Source: Salticus scenicus (Eukaryota; Arthropoda; Arachnida; Araneae; Salticidae). Taken from it: a stretch of 64,000 nucleotides of DNA. How positions within the stretch are numbered: position 1 is the stretch's first letter; each line of letters begins with the position of its first letter. A program made the position numbers and the translations under genes. The DNA is taken from positions 275,653,095 through 275,717,094 of the forward strand of contig OZ005656.1 in assembly GCA_963930645.1 (NCBI GenBank). The letters are read 5' to 3'. The notes beneath the pieces are model-generated. The model saw nothing but the letters and a program-made list of their open reading frames with translations. It was not told the DNA's origin and did no database searches. Shown here piece by piece: positions 52,047-63,335 of the stretch.

Positions 52047-52573
52047 ATCTAACCAAACTCGGTATTTAGTTGGCCCCTGATATAAACTGGTGCTGATTAG
52101 ATTTGGGGATCAATCGCTCAACAGGTAGCGCTGTGATCGCATTTTTCTAAATTTTTAGCATGGCTGTATAGGACAAAATTTGTATAAATGTACATAATGA
52201 GAGTTATTTTAAACATGTGATTGTAAAATTAATGTGAATTATTGATAATATTAGTACTTAACTAGGAAAAAATGTTTGTACATGTGGGGGCATCGTTTCT
52301 CCCCCCCCCCGTGGGGTGTAAATTTTCAAGATGGGTATCTTTCGAAAGGTCTCGTCAATACCTTTAAAACGAATGGTTGAACTTTAAATCTGTGATGATT
52401 TAAAACAAAGTTATCGAATTGTTTTACTTTTAATGGAGAAAAAAAAAAAAAAAAAAAAAAAAAAAACAGAAAAAAAAAAAATCGTTTTTTTTTTTTTTTT
52501 TTTTTTTTTGTTACTGAGTGAATTTGTATAGGAAAATATAGAAGAAAGCCTTGTGGTGGCCACAACATACTAG
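51866..52573 (+). mobile_element. Helitron-like element, first subfamily
   Basis: Starts TTTTTACTTTCTTCTATATG with the reverse complement ATATAGAGAAAGTA close by. Then ACTCCGTTTTTTGATGGATT, GTTTTGGGATGTCCTGAACA, TGTCTGTTTGTCTGTC, GGTGCTGATTAGATTTGGGG, and GATGGGTATCTTTCGAAAGG. Ends with GAAAGCCTTGTGGTGGCCAC, AACATACTAG at 52573, next base T. A/T homopolymers at 52438-52509. No coding capacity. Confidence 0.78.
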
Positions 52574-52633
52574 TTTATTTTTTTTAAAATAAGATTTTTT
52601 GTAATTCTCTTTTATTTTCATATATTTTTCTGA

Positions 52634-53650
52634 TTTTTACTTTATTTAATATAGATAAAGTATTAGATTCGTGAAAATTTTCGAACTCCGTTTTTTGATG
52701 GATTTACACGTTTTGGGATGTCTTGAACACGAATTGATAGTTTTTAGAAAATGTCTGTCTGTCTGTGTGTATCACGATTTTTGTGGACACTGTAGCTCAC
52801 GAACCAATGAATGCAATTTAACCAAACTTGGTATTTAGTTGCACCCTGACATAAGCTGGTGCTGATTAGACTTGGGGATCAATCGCTCAACAGGTTGCGC
52901 TGTTATCGAATTTTTTGTAAACTTTTAACATGGCAGTATAGGACAAAATTTGGTGTAAATGTGCATAATGAGAGTTATTTTAAATTTGTGATTGTAAAAT
53001 TATTATGAATTATTGATAATAGTAGTAGTTAACTAGGAAAAAAATTTTGTGCATGTGGAGACATCGGTTGCCCCCCCCTGGAGGAAAGTACCCCCCAGGG
53101 GGTGTAAAGTTTCAAGATGGGTATCTTTCGAAAAGTCTCGTCAATACCTTTAAAAAGGATGGTTGAACTATAAATCTGGGATAATTTAAAATAAAGTTAT
53201 CGATTTTTTTTTTAATTTTAACAACAACAACAACAACAACAAAAAAATCTCTTATTTTTTTTAGCGAAATTTAACCAAACTTGGTATTTAGTTGGTCTCT
53301 GACATAAACTGCTGCTGATTACATGTGGGGATCCATCTCTCAACAGGTGGCCCTTTGATCGCATTTTTTCTAAATTTTTAACATGACAGTGAAGGACAAA
53401 ATTTCGTATAAATGTACATAATGAGAGTTATTTTTAACTTTTGATTGTAAAATTGAATTTACGAATTATTGATAATAGTAGTAGTTAACTAGGAAAAAAT
53501 TCTGTGCATGTGGGGCATCGACCGGGGGGGGGGGGGGTAAATTTTCAAGATGGGTATTTTTCGAAAGGTCTCGTCTATACCCTTAAATCGAATGGTTGAA
53601 CTTTAAATCTAAATATAGAAGAAAGTCTTGTGGTGGCCACAGCATACTAG
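52634..53650 (+). mobile_element. Helitron-like element with internal duplication
   Basis: Same order of blocks as 51866-52573, beginning TTTTTACTTTATTTAATATA and ending GGTGGCCACAGCATACTAG at 53650. The segment from AATTTAACCAAACTTGGTAT at 52817 recurs at 53268, so the core (about 450 bp) is present twice, joined by an (AAC)n tract at 53221-53247. The two cores have diverged, so the duplication is not recent. Confidence 0.78.
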
Positions 53651-53669
53651 ATTAATTATTGAATAGAAA

Positions 53670-53705
<36 letters not shown>

Positions 53706-54590
53706 TAATTTGTATCATAAAATAAAGTCGTAATGAAAATGCGTAAAAAAGGATCAATTCTAAAATTTGCACCAAGAGTTTACCAAAAAATTAATAATTA
53801 TAATATAATGATAATAATATAATGATAATATAATGATAATAATAAAAATATTTTTAGAATAAAAATACTAATATTAATATTAATTGTACGTTTGCCGGTC
53901 CTGTTGAATAACAAAATTTAAGATATACAAATTTAACTATTTAAATTGTCTAATACAAATTTGGATGGTTTGTTCAACGAATATACTTTTTTTCTTATAT
54001 GTTTAAATGTTTACAATTGATGTTAGTAGCAAGTGTAACAGAAATGTCGATAGTTACGTAGATTTTAAAATCGATTGAATATTTAAAAATTTATTTTAAT
54101 CAATATACATATATTGTAACAGATATCTATATCTTAGTTTAAAAATATCCTATTTTAAAATGTTTTTAAAAATGCACTGTCTAAACAGTCCTTATATGTG
54201 GCAATGCTAATGTTACTTTATATTAAATTCGAAAGTCAGAAACATCAGCTATCCAACAGGCAAGCTTATTATCTCTACAATCTCGAATTTTATTGACCAA
54301 ATAAAGGAAATGATGCAATTCAAGGAAAATCTCCGTGTCCATGGAAAAGGGAATTCCTATAATAAGTATATATAGTACGGATATCTCAATTATGCAATTA
54401 TCGGTTTCTCGCTGAGCAATTTGAACAGTAATTGCATTAATTTATTTCAACGAATCTGTAGGTTTTAAATAGTTTTCGATAAGTTAATGTAATTTCACGA
54501 AATAAAATTTTACAAATCTTATCTTTTGTTTGTATAAAAATATATATGTTTTAAATATTTTATTATATGGCAAATATAAAATATAAGAAA
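53651..54590. other. AT-rich sequence, no gene seen
   Basis: T-run at 53672-53704, (ATAATG)n-like tract at 53795-53855. No open frame. Confidence 0.5.
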
Positions 54591-54637
54591 CTAGTATGTT
54601 ATGGCCATCACAAAAGATTCTTCTGTATTTTCTTTTA
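54591..54637 (-). mobile_element. Helitron-like family, isolated 3' end
   Basis: CTAGTATGTTATGGCCATCA followed by CAAAAGATTCTTCTGTATTT is the reversed terminus of the family (hairpin TGATGGCCATAACA region). The rest is absent. Confidence 0.65.
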
Positions 54638-54941
54638 GAATTTTATAGAGTATAAATTGTTTATTTAAATTAATATTTATTATAATTTCTTTTTCCATGA
54701 TGAATAAATACAATTTTCCTCACAGAAAGGTATAAAACTTTTGTGCCCTAGAAATTCTCTCTGTAACACTGCAAAAATACACGCATTATAGATTATTTCT
54801 ATTCGTCATTGAAGGTAAAGTGAATGTGGTTTGTTTCAATCAATGACTTTCTAAAATTCCCAAAAAGCAACGTTAATAGCTTTCATTTACACTATCATTT
54901 ACTTAAAAATCAAGTAATATGCTTTTATATAGTTTTATTCA

Positions 54942-55195
54942 GTTCTGTCGGGCTCCATGACTGGTTGAAAGTTTCTGTAATGAAGGTAGTGGACGGAAAG
55001 TACCAAGTTCGATCTCTTGTCGCACTCGTAGACCTAACTTTTCGATTTTTTTTTTTTTTTTTTTTTTTGTGTTTTCTGAAACTTTTAAGTTTCCCTTTGA
55101 AAGATCCCCGTTGGAGGGTATCCTATCCTGGCCTTGGATCCGGGGCCTGTCTGCCGGTGTTACTCCATGATGAATATCCATGATGAATCTTTCTT
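54942..55195 (+). mobile_element. tRNA-derived SINE-like element
   Basis: GTCGGGCTCCATGACTGGTT with an A-box-like TGACTGGTTGAAAG, then AAGTTCGATCTC as a B-box-like motif about 45 bp on. A T-run at 55047-55069 divides it from a GC-rich body (CCTGGCCTTGGATCCGGGGC, TGTCTGCCGGTGTTACTCC). It ends in repeated CCATGATGAAT units (55166-55187). Open frames on both strands are incidental. Confidence 0.55.
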
Positions 55196-55585
55196 AATTC
55201 TTAGAAATTATCGATTTTTATGAAAACCTTACGTATAGTACAAAACAATAACAATTCCAGACCACCACCAACAGTCCAATGTTTAGTTTTATCACAATAA
55301 TAATCCAAGTCAATTAACCATTTTGCAAAGTAAACAGGACAGGGCATAATTAGTTTTAAACTGATACTTATAATATGTTTTTATATTGTTCTTTGTTTAG
55401 CCTACTTTAACATAGTACTATTGTGGCAAATATATATAGTGTAATTTTATAATGTTTTTTCTAGTGGTGTAATTTGAAAATCAAATTAATGCAATATCTA
55501 ACTAAAACATATTTGGTTAAAAGATAAATGCTTTATGGTATCCACAGAATTTGAGGAAAGCGATCATTCATGAAACAATGCTATA

Positions 55586-55626
<41 letters not shown>

Positions 55627-56060
55627 TACTTGATATTTCACTGTTGGATATTTATTCATAAAATGGAATCTTATTCAGGGTGCGAAATATCTATCTCCTT
55701 AACTTATCTAAAAGTGATAGATTTGTTTAAATGGATATTAGCTCCGTAGGAGTTCTCTTATCACCACGGAAATGATGATTAATTGAGATATTGCAAGTAA
55801 AATTAACATCAATCTCTTACATCCCTTTAATTGTCGCATAGTGATTGGTAGACTAATGAAACTAATCTTAACTAGAAATATGCGGATTGCAGATTATCAC
55901 TCTTTTTGAATCAATTATAGTATACAGAAATACATTTAATAGACTTTATTGTTAACTAAAAAGATATTTTTAAATATTTCTAGAGAAATAATTATATTAG
56001 GTCTTTGCATAAATTCGTGCGGATTTTTATTGCTTCATTTCATAGAAATACATCAAATCA
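55196..56060. other. No gene seen
   Basis: T-run at 55590-55625; otherwise AT-rich without repeats that I could link to the rest of the window. Confidence 0.4.
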
Positions 56061-56071
56061 AATGGCAATTT

Positions 56072-56206
56072 TTAATCAAAATATTCTCCATTACTTTATA
56101 CAACCTTTGCCCATTTTTCGGGTCACAAATGTATACCACGGCTATAAAAGCTCTCGTCTTTGGAGGCAATAAAATGATCAGCGTCCGCACGAACTTTTGC
56201 AACGAC
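56072..56206 (-). pseudogene. mariner transposase C-terminal fragment
   Basis: On the minus strand one frame reads VRADADHFIASKDESFYSRG, then IHL-stop-PEKWAKVV-stop-SNGEYFD and a final stop. Mariner transposases end with F-x-x-GI-x-x-LPE-R/K-W-x-K-V-x-x-x-x-G-x-Y-x-x, which this follows closely. Two in-frame stops. No upstream catalytic part remains. Confidence 0.65.
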
Positions 56207-56450
56207 CTAATGTATAAATATGTATTTGTTAAAATAAGATAAATGTGTTGCAATTTCTTTTTAATTTTTTTATTTTTTAAACTAAGTAAATATGTATATT
56301 TCTTTTTTTGCGTCGTAATTTTATAATCATTCGATTACGCCCTAACTTTATTAGCGATAATACTGATAATTCTACATTTTCGTTTCTTTATCATGAAATT
56401 GTGAAATTGTTTTTGATTTCTGTATGGTAATTTTTGCATAAAGAGGAACG

Positions 56451-56453
<3 letters not shown>

Positions 56454-56526
<73 letters not shown>
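56454..56526. repeat. (TA)n microsatellite
   Basis: About 35 TA units with one CATA interruption. Confidence 0.95.
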
Positions 56527-56649
56527 TTTAAAGACGAGATTGTAATAAGTTTGAATGGGAAATTGTTTAAAAAAAAAAAAACGTGCACGCCTCCTATTTT
56601 AAAAATACAACTTGTGCATAATATTTTGTTTGAAAAAATGAAATAAAAT

Positions 56650-56650
56650 G

Positions 56651-56718
<68 letters not shown>
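56650..56718. repeat. (TA)n microsatellite
   Basis: About 33 TA units with one GTATA interruption. Confidence 0.95.
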
Positions 56719-56721
<3 letters not shown>

Positions 56722-57955
56722 ACCGAAGACTAATATTGTTAAAAAAAATATCCATTATAAACACGCACATACTTATTAAATTTTAGATTATATTATAACA
56801 CATTTCACAGTATAATTAACTCTATTAACAAAATATATTAATCTAAAAATATTTCGAGGATATATTGCGTGCAAAAAGACCATACTTCATATTCATACAC
56901 TCGAAACAGCTTAAAGATTTTAACGAAAAGGATGATAAATTAGACACATTAGATTGTAAATTGTTAGAAACTTCTGTTCGATATAATTAAAACGGAAATT
57001 GATTTTCGCAAAACTTTCTACAAATTAATGCTAGTGGTTTATCATTGTATTTACTCTCTTTTTTGTTTTTCTTTTTGCTGTAAGATATTATTATCAAATT
57101 CTGAAATTGCGGTATGTTCAGCAAATATTTCTAAAGCTAATTATAGGAAAGTAAATAAATGGAACTAATAATTATTTTTTGAAAGCTTGATAATTAATGT
57201 TCTTTAGTTAGATGATTAATATTATTCAGTTTTTTCTTTTCTGAATATATTTGATTAAATATCCTTCAAAAGATTTCTTCGAAATAATTTATTATATAAT
57301 TCTTTTAAAAATAATACTAGGAAAAATACCTATCTCCCATGTATTTGAAAGGGTGTTCAAATATAAAAGAAACGTGAAATCAATTTTAAATATCTATTAT
57401 GTATATATATATATGTATACTAGAAGACTCGTGGCTAAGTTATACGTTGAATTATATTGCAATAAACTATTCAATACAGTCAAATTAGTATTTACGAATA
57501 AAGACGAAAATGTTGTAGCCGATGTAAAAACCCATGTGATTGAGACTTGAATGTTAGATCAAAATTTGGTAGCAATTGTTGAAAAGTTTCGTAGAGTAGA
57601 TATTAAGAACACATTAATTTTATTGTAGGATCTTATAATTTTTAATGGAGAAGTAAAAATATTATTTCTAATGCTAAGATGGCAACAGCTGTTGTTATAA
57701 AAAGGAAAACAATAAGGCTAAGCCAGAAAAATACGTAAATTTGATAAATATTTTAAAACTTTAAAATGGGATATCTTTTGAAATATTGGACATTTGAAGT
57801 AAATACATGTATCATTTTAAATAGAAAAATATTTTGGAAAAGATTAATATATTTTAACGAAGTGATAAGAAGAGTTTGAGTATGTCAAAATTTTAATAGT
57901 AAATTCGAGTTAATCAAGATGGGAAATATTGAGGATTAAGATAAAAATAATTATA
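56719..57955. other. AT-rich sequence, no gene recognised
   Basis: A 99-codon frame at 57251-57550 ends with FTNKDENVVADVKTHVIET. It has ordinary composition at its end but no recognisable domain and lies between huge (TA)n arrays; I give it low weight. Confidence 0.35.
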
Positions 57956-57957
57956 AG

Positions 57958-58144
<187 letters not shown>

Positions 58145-58164
58145 CATGTTTTTAAATTTTCTGT

Positions 58165-59290
58165 GAAGTGATGACGACACTGACCGTCTGTGGAGCCAAA
58201 AAAATAATTTTCCATGTTAATCGCACATTGGATTTTTTGATTTTTTGTAAAAAAATATTAAAAATCGAGGAAAATTATTTCCCAATTTTAATCCCCATAT
58301 TTTTTTTATAGAAATGCATTAGTTATCGTGTGCATGCGTTAGATTAAGTTTTTTTTTTTTTTTTTTTTGCTGTAAAAATGATAAAATTTGAATTTTAAAT
58401 TTCAAAACTCTAGAAAAAAAAATGGCAAACTTCCATATTCGATTGAAAACGTAAACATTTCATTTCAAAGGATGATATTTACATAACAATTATCATATTA
58501 ATATACTAATTAAAAGGCAAATGATAAATGTTCTATCGTAATTTGAAATTAAATTTGTTTTCAAATGTCTAAATAAAGTATCTGATATAAGATATTAACA
58601 TGTTGCAGCGGAATAAATTTCATATCTATCATCCTTGGCGGAAAAAAAATAATATCGCCAAATTATCTGGCACACACATTTAATTCCTTTCAGAAATCAT
58701 GGTTATTTTAACAACTTATATTAAGAGAGTAATGAATAATATGAAGCAATATTTCGCACAATACACATTATGAAAATATACATCTGGCATGGATGTTTTC
58801 GTGTTACGTTTTTGATCACAAAAAAAAAAAAAAAAAAAAAATTCCGAGGACGAAATAATTTTAATTTTAAAATTACGTTTATTTCAATTTGACAGTAAAA
58901 TAACTCAATCTAACGCATGCACACGATAACTAATACATATCTATACAAAAATATGGGGATTAAAACCGGGAAATAATTTTCCTCGATTTGTAATATTTTT
59001 TTACAAAAAATCCAAAGGGCGATTAACATAGGAAATCTTTTTCTTGGCTTCACAGACGGTCAGTGAACGAACACTTCGCTTGTATATAACTACATTAGCA
59101 CTTTATTAATGTGTATAAAATTTTTAAATTGATTATGGCTATAATTTTTGTGAGATGCGTAATTTAACTTTTTATAATTTTTTAACGTTCACGTTTGATT
59201 AAATGTATTTATTTTTATAACGAAAGAAAATGAACTCGTAAATTTTTTTGGCAACAATTAAACTTACAGAACTCACAGATAGTTATAACC
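58165..59290. repeat. Rearranged repeat with inverted halves (shared with 27.3-28.3 kb)
   Basis: CACTGACCGTCTGTGGAGCC near 58178 and GGCTTCACAGACGGTCAGTG near 59045 are inverted copies, as are CGTGTGCATGCGTTAGATTA near 58328 and TAACGCATGCACACGATAAC near 58911; arms run about 190 bp. The centre (58600-58810) is the block shared with 13.2-13.4 kb. From 59100 the sequence follows 28115-28300. Confidence 0.75.
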
Positions 59291-59379
59291 CTTTTGCAAT
59301 AAAAATATATTTTGATTATAAATTGAGATAAAATCTATCCTATCTCTCAAGTTGGACCAAACTGCACACAGTCAAAATT

Positions 59380-59456
59380 TCATTAAAATCGGTTCATTAG
59401 TTTAGGAGTTTATCGCGGACAAACACCGTGACACGAAATTTTTATATATGTAAAGA
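59380..59456 (+). repeat. 3' end motif of a common arthropod repeat
   Basis: AAATCGGTTCATTAGTTTAG followed by GGACAAACACCGTGACACG and TTTTTATATAT. This phrase closes many arthropod interspersed repeats. It may belong with the preceding element. Class left open. Confidence 0.5.
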
Positions 59457-61278
59457 TATATTATTTTACAAATTATTATAAAAAGCTGCATTTTTAACCT
59501 GATCCCCTCAAATTTTTATGAAATTGTGCTCATTTATTTGTTCTATAGAGAAATGAATGTTAACCAATTAATAAGTCCCTATCTCTTTTAGTTTTTGACA
59601 TACAAGGCTGCAAAAATGGGTACAAAAATTTCTCAAAATAATTCTACAAAAAATGTATCCATATGTTGTTTCCTAATTAACGTAGATGTTCAAAACTGGT
59701 ATCATTAGAAAGGATTTCATTAAAACAGGCTTTTAAATGATATATCACGTGCATATATTTTTAAATATTTTAATTTTAAGGTTAAACATTTTGACCGTTG
59801 ATCTTCAATATCTCAAAAATTACACATTTAATTTTCTTGAAAAAATATATGTTTTTATTTTTATTTTTTTTATTATTTTTTTACGTTCATTGTCTGTAAT
59901 TATTGTGAATTTCAAGATGGGATGGCCATGGGGCACTGAGTTATAAATTAAAGTGCAATCCTCCATCCGTATTTCTGTACTGAAATTGTATATAGAATAC
60001 TTTATGATTTTATTTGGTTGAGCCAAATTAGCATGTATATAAATTCTTTAAAAGAAAAATAGTTATTTAGAATGTTTTTGAAATTAATAATTATGTGATA
60101 TTAATAATAATAATAAAAATAAAAATAAAATAAAATAATAAAAGAAGAGAAAGAAAATGTGAATGATGAAAGCTTGCGATTTTGTAATGTTATTATGCTA
60201 AATGAGCATTCCTTTTAAATGTGCTGCTAAGTGCAACAATTCGAGGCTGAAGCAGTAGAGACCAGCTAGTATTGATATCTATGTGTGTGTGTGTGGGGGG
60301 GGGGGGGTCTTTATCATCTGGTTCTTAATAAATTGAAAATATAAATAACTTACAATCATATTATTATATGAATTTAAAATGGTTAAATAATAATAAAACA
60401 TCCCTTTTCACACTTTGGTGAATAGAGAAAACCTGGTTTTATTTTCGGTTTCAGTTATATCAGAAAACATAAAGATCGGCTAAAATATTAAAAAAAACAT
60501 CATTTTGGTAGACCTGTGTAATAAATAAATAAATAAGTATACTTAAATCTTGATTAACTGGCATTCAACTAATCGGAAAATTTCGGAAAACTCTCTTTTG
60601 TGAGAGACTTGAAGTGAGACACTTCCAATAATTATTTAAAAGATTTTGCCATTAACTTCAGAAGCTTACCATTTTCCATTTAAAACTTTCAGTGTCCGAC
60701 TTATTATAAGATAAATAGATGTTCATAGAGCAAATCTTAAAGAAGAAATAAATAATAAAAAATAATAGTAATAATAAACTACCTACTATTTATGTAGAAT
60801 AAAGGGGGCGTTTATTTGGTATTTTCAGAATAAACTAAATTCAAGTAACAAGCAGAGAGGGGGGGCTATTATGCGGTATTTTACGGTGTATAAACACCGG
60901 TTTTCAGAAATTGTAAGTTAACTGAGCTTCCGCTGTTTGTACAAAGCTACCTGTGAAAAACTACAGCACATTGTTCAGATCTTATGTTAAGAAAATGCCG
61001 TACTTTATAGGAACTTTCCTCAGATTAATTTAATTTAATTTAATTTATTTATTTTGTTTAGAAATAACGTCATTAGTTTTACTACATGAAATAGCTTTCG
61101 TGTAAGATTTCCTTTCTCATTAAAAGTTAAAAGTTTTCTGCTCTTTTCATATAACACCGTTTTTATGTATTTCATCATTTTCTTTTAAAATTTCAGGAAA
61201 CTATATTTTTGGTAATGTATTATAAACAGAGAGGTAAATCCATTTTTAAATTTAATAAATTACTTATTTATATATTTC

Positions 61279-61313
<35 letters not shown>

Positions 61314-62320
61314 CGTCTATAATTATCTTAAGCGCAAATGTTACTGGATACTAAATACGAAATTTAATTTAAAAACTTTTTTCTTCTTTATTTCCAGTTA
61401 AAAAATTTTATAACTCATCTTAAATTAACTTTTTCACTTTCAAATTTAAATTATATCTAAATATTATTCTTCACAAGCAAATTGCTCATAATAACACAGC
61501 AAACATATTTCTAAGTATAAATTTTTATATACTTTAACAAATTAAATTTATAACTTCGTAAGCGGACGAAAAAAATGTACCTTAGTTTTATTTTATTTTA
61601 TTATTATTATTATTATTTTTTTTTTAAAGAGAAAATTTTGCCTTAAAGTCATAAGGAGAGATAAAATCTATTCATGAACAAATTATACTATTTTTTAGTT
61701 AAAATATCTTTTGAATCATTACTAGAAAAATTTTTACACCTTTTTTCCCAAAAGTTTAATCTCATAAAAATTTTGATTAATTGGTTAACATATTTCCTTT
61801 TCTCTTTAGAAAATTTATTATAGTAAAATGTAAAAATTGCATTAAAATGCGAGTTCTGATTTAAAATTTTTATATTTTAAAGAAATATTATTATAATTTT
61901 TTTTTCTCAATAATTATGATTTAATATTTAATATTTTAATATTTTTTATAATATTTTTATAATTTTGATATTTTTATAATATTTCATATTTTAAAAAAAA
62001 GGAAATGCAATATTTTACCGTCTTTCTATTTTAACTGTTTTTCTTTCTTTCTTTCTTTTATTATTATTTATATTTTTTTTATATAATATTTATTACCACG
62101 AACACAGCTATAAAATAATTTTTAACTTTTAGATATTTATTATTAAATGTAATGAAAATATGTAAAATTCTGGTGTGTAAAAACCACACGACTTCTATTA
62201 CCCACTCTTACGTGCATTATATACATTTTTTGGACATAATGGGGTCAGAAGACATAAAATTGTCCTAACGAAGTAGACACCCTACATTTGTCCTACGAGA
62301 GAAACCTGATAAACTGTAAA
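59457..62320. other. AT-rich sequence, no gene seen
   Basis: Includes a TG/G-run compound tract at 60280-60307, an A-run at 61284-61312, and (ATT)n near 61599-61617. Short frames at 59737-60026 overlap on both strands and match nothing known. A GGGGGCG/GGGGGCT pair near 60803 and 60863 recurs with similar context. Confidence 0.45.
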
Positions 62321-62326
62321 AATTAA

Positions 62327-62406
62327 GTCCCATTTGCTACCAGAAAGTTACTGTAATTTGAGAAATTTTTCTCAAATTACAGAGAATTTCTGGCAGCAAA
62401 TAGGAC
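62327..62406. repeat. 80-bp near-perfect hairpin
   Basis: GTCCCATTTGCTACCAGAAA and TACTGTAATTTGAGAAA are mirrored by TTTCTCAAATTACAGAGA and TTTCTGGCAGCAAATAGGAC with almost no loop. It lies directly before the tandem duplication. Confidence 0.9.
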
Positions 62407-62416
62407 ATTTTTGAAG

Positions 62417-62564
62417 TGAAAACTTCTTTAGGCGCGTTGAGCACTTTTTGCGTGAGCAAAAATCATGGAACTCGCATCATCGTCACCGAATGAAAACTTC
62501 TTTAGGCGCGTTGAGGACTTTTTGGGTGAACAAAAATCATGGAACTCGCGTCATCGTCACCGAA
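62417..62564 (+). repeat. 74-bp tandem duplication
   Basis: TGAAAACTTCTTTAGGCGCG starts at 62417 and 62491. The two units differ at a few positions only (GAGCACTTTTTGCG against GAGGACTTTTTGGG; CTCGCATCAT against CTCGCGTCAT) and both end CGTCACCGAA. No other copy in the window. Confidence 0.93.
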
Positions 62565-62708
62565 CGCTTTCCATGAGCTATATGTATACTGTATATATAT
62601 GTACATAGATATACCTCCGTAAGTTATTAGTATACATTATATATATACATACAAAGAGTATATATCTCCTCATATATATCCATATATGTAGCGCACGGTG
62701 TGGCATGT

Positions 62709-62713
<5 letters not shown>

Positions 62714-62758
<45 letters not shown>
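62714..62758. repeat. Compound (CA)n(TA)n microsatellite
   Basis: About 15 CA units followed by eight TA units. Confidence 0.95.
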
Positions 62759-63335
62759 AATTAAAATGTATACTAATACGAGTAGTATACTGGCTACTGG
62801 TATGTGTCTCTTTCTAGTTCTATACTCTATGTATGTATGTACTTTTTCCACAGTATATACATAGTTCACAAAGTACAAGCACGTGTTTTTATACAGACTG
62901 TTATATTCTTCTTTTTGTTTTCAATATACATTTTCAAATAAATAATAAAAAAAAGAAAATTATTTTAGTCATATTACAATATTTTTAACTAATATAAGGC
63001 TTAGTTCATTTAATTTGGGTAGCTACAAATATTGTGCCGAATGATATAGTACTCCATACTTGGGCATGAGAGTGTACACGCCACAAGAATAGAGAAGGTC
63101 AGTACAATATAATGCAATTTCTTTTGATTCTTTTAATTTGAGTAGCTACAAATGTTGTAACTAATTTAAACTTTAATCCTTGATCATAAACACTTCTTTA
63201 TAAACCAAAAATAATTAAAATATAATAATCTAATAGCTCGACGATACAATTCACAAGTTACTCAGTTTTTACTTCTATCGGCAATCCTCAAAGACTGCCC
63301 CGCATTTTTTTCATTTTTTTTTTTTTTTTTTTTTT
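62759..63335. other. No gene seen
   Basis: Two similar phrases, TTTAATTTGGGTAGCTACAA at 63010 and TTTAATTTGAGTAGCTACAA at 63133, 123 bp apart, suggest a small local duplication. Confidence 0.45.

Noticed and set aside
54824..55183. 119-codon plus-strand open frame
   Set aside because: It is a translation of a SINE-like element including a T-run that gives a Phe tract.
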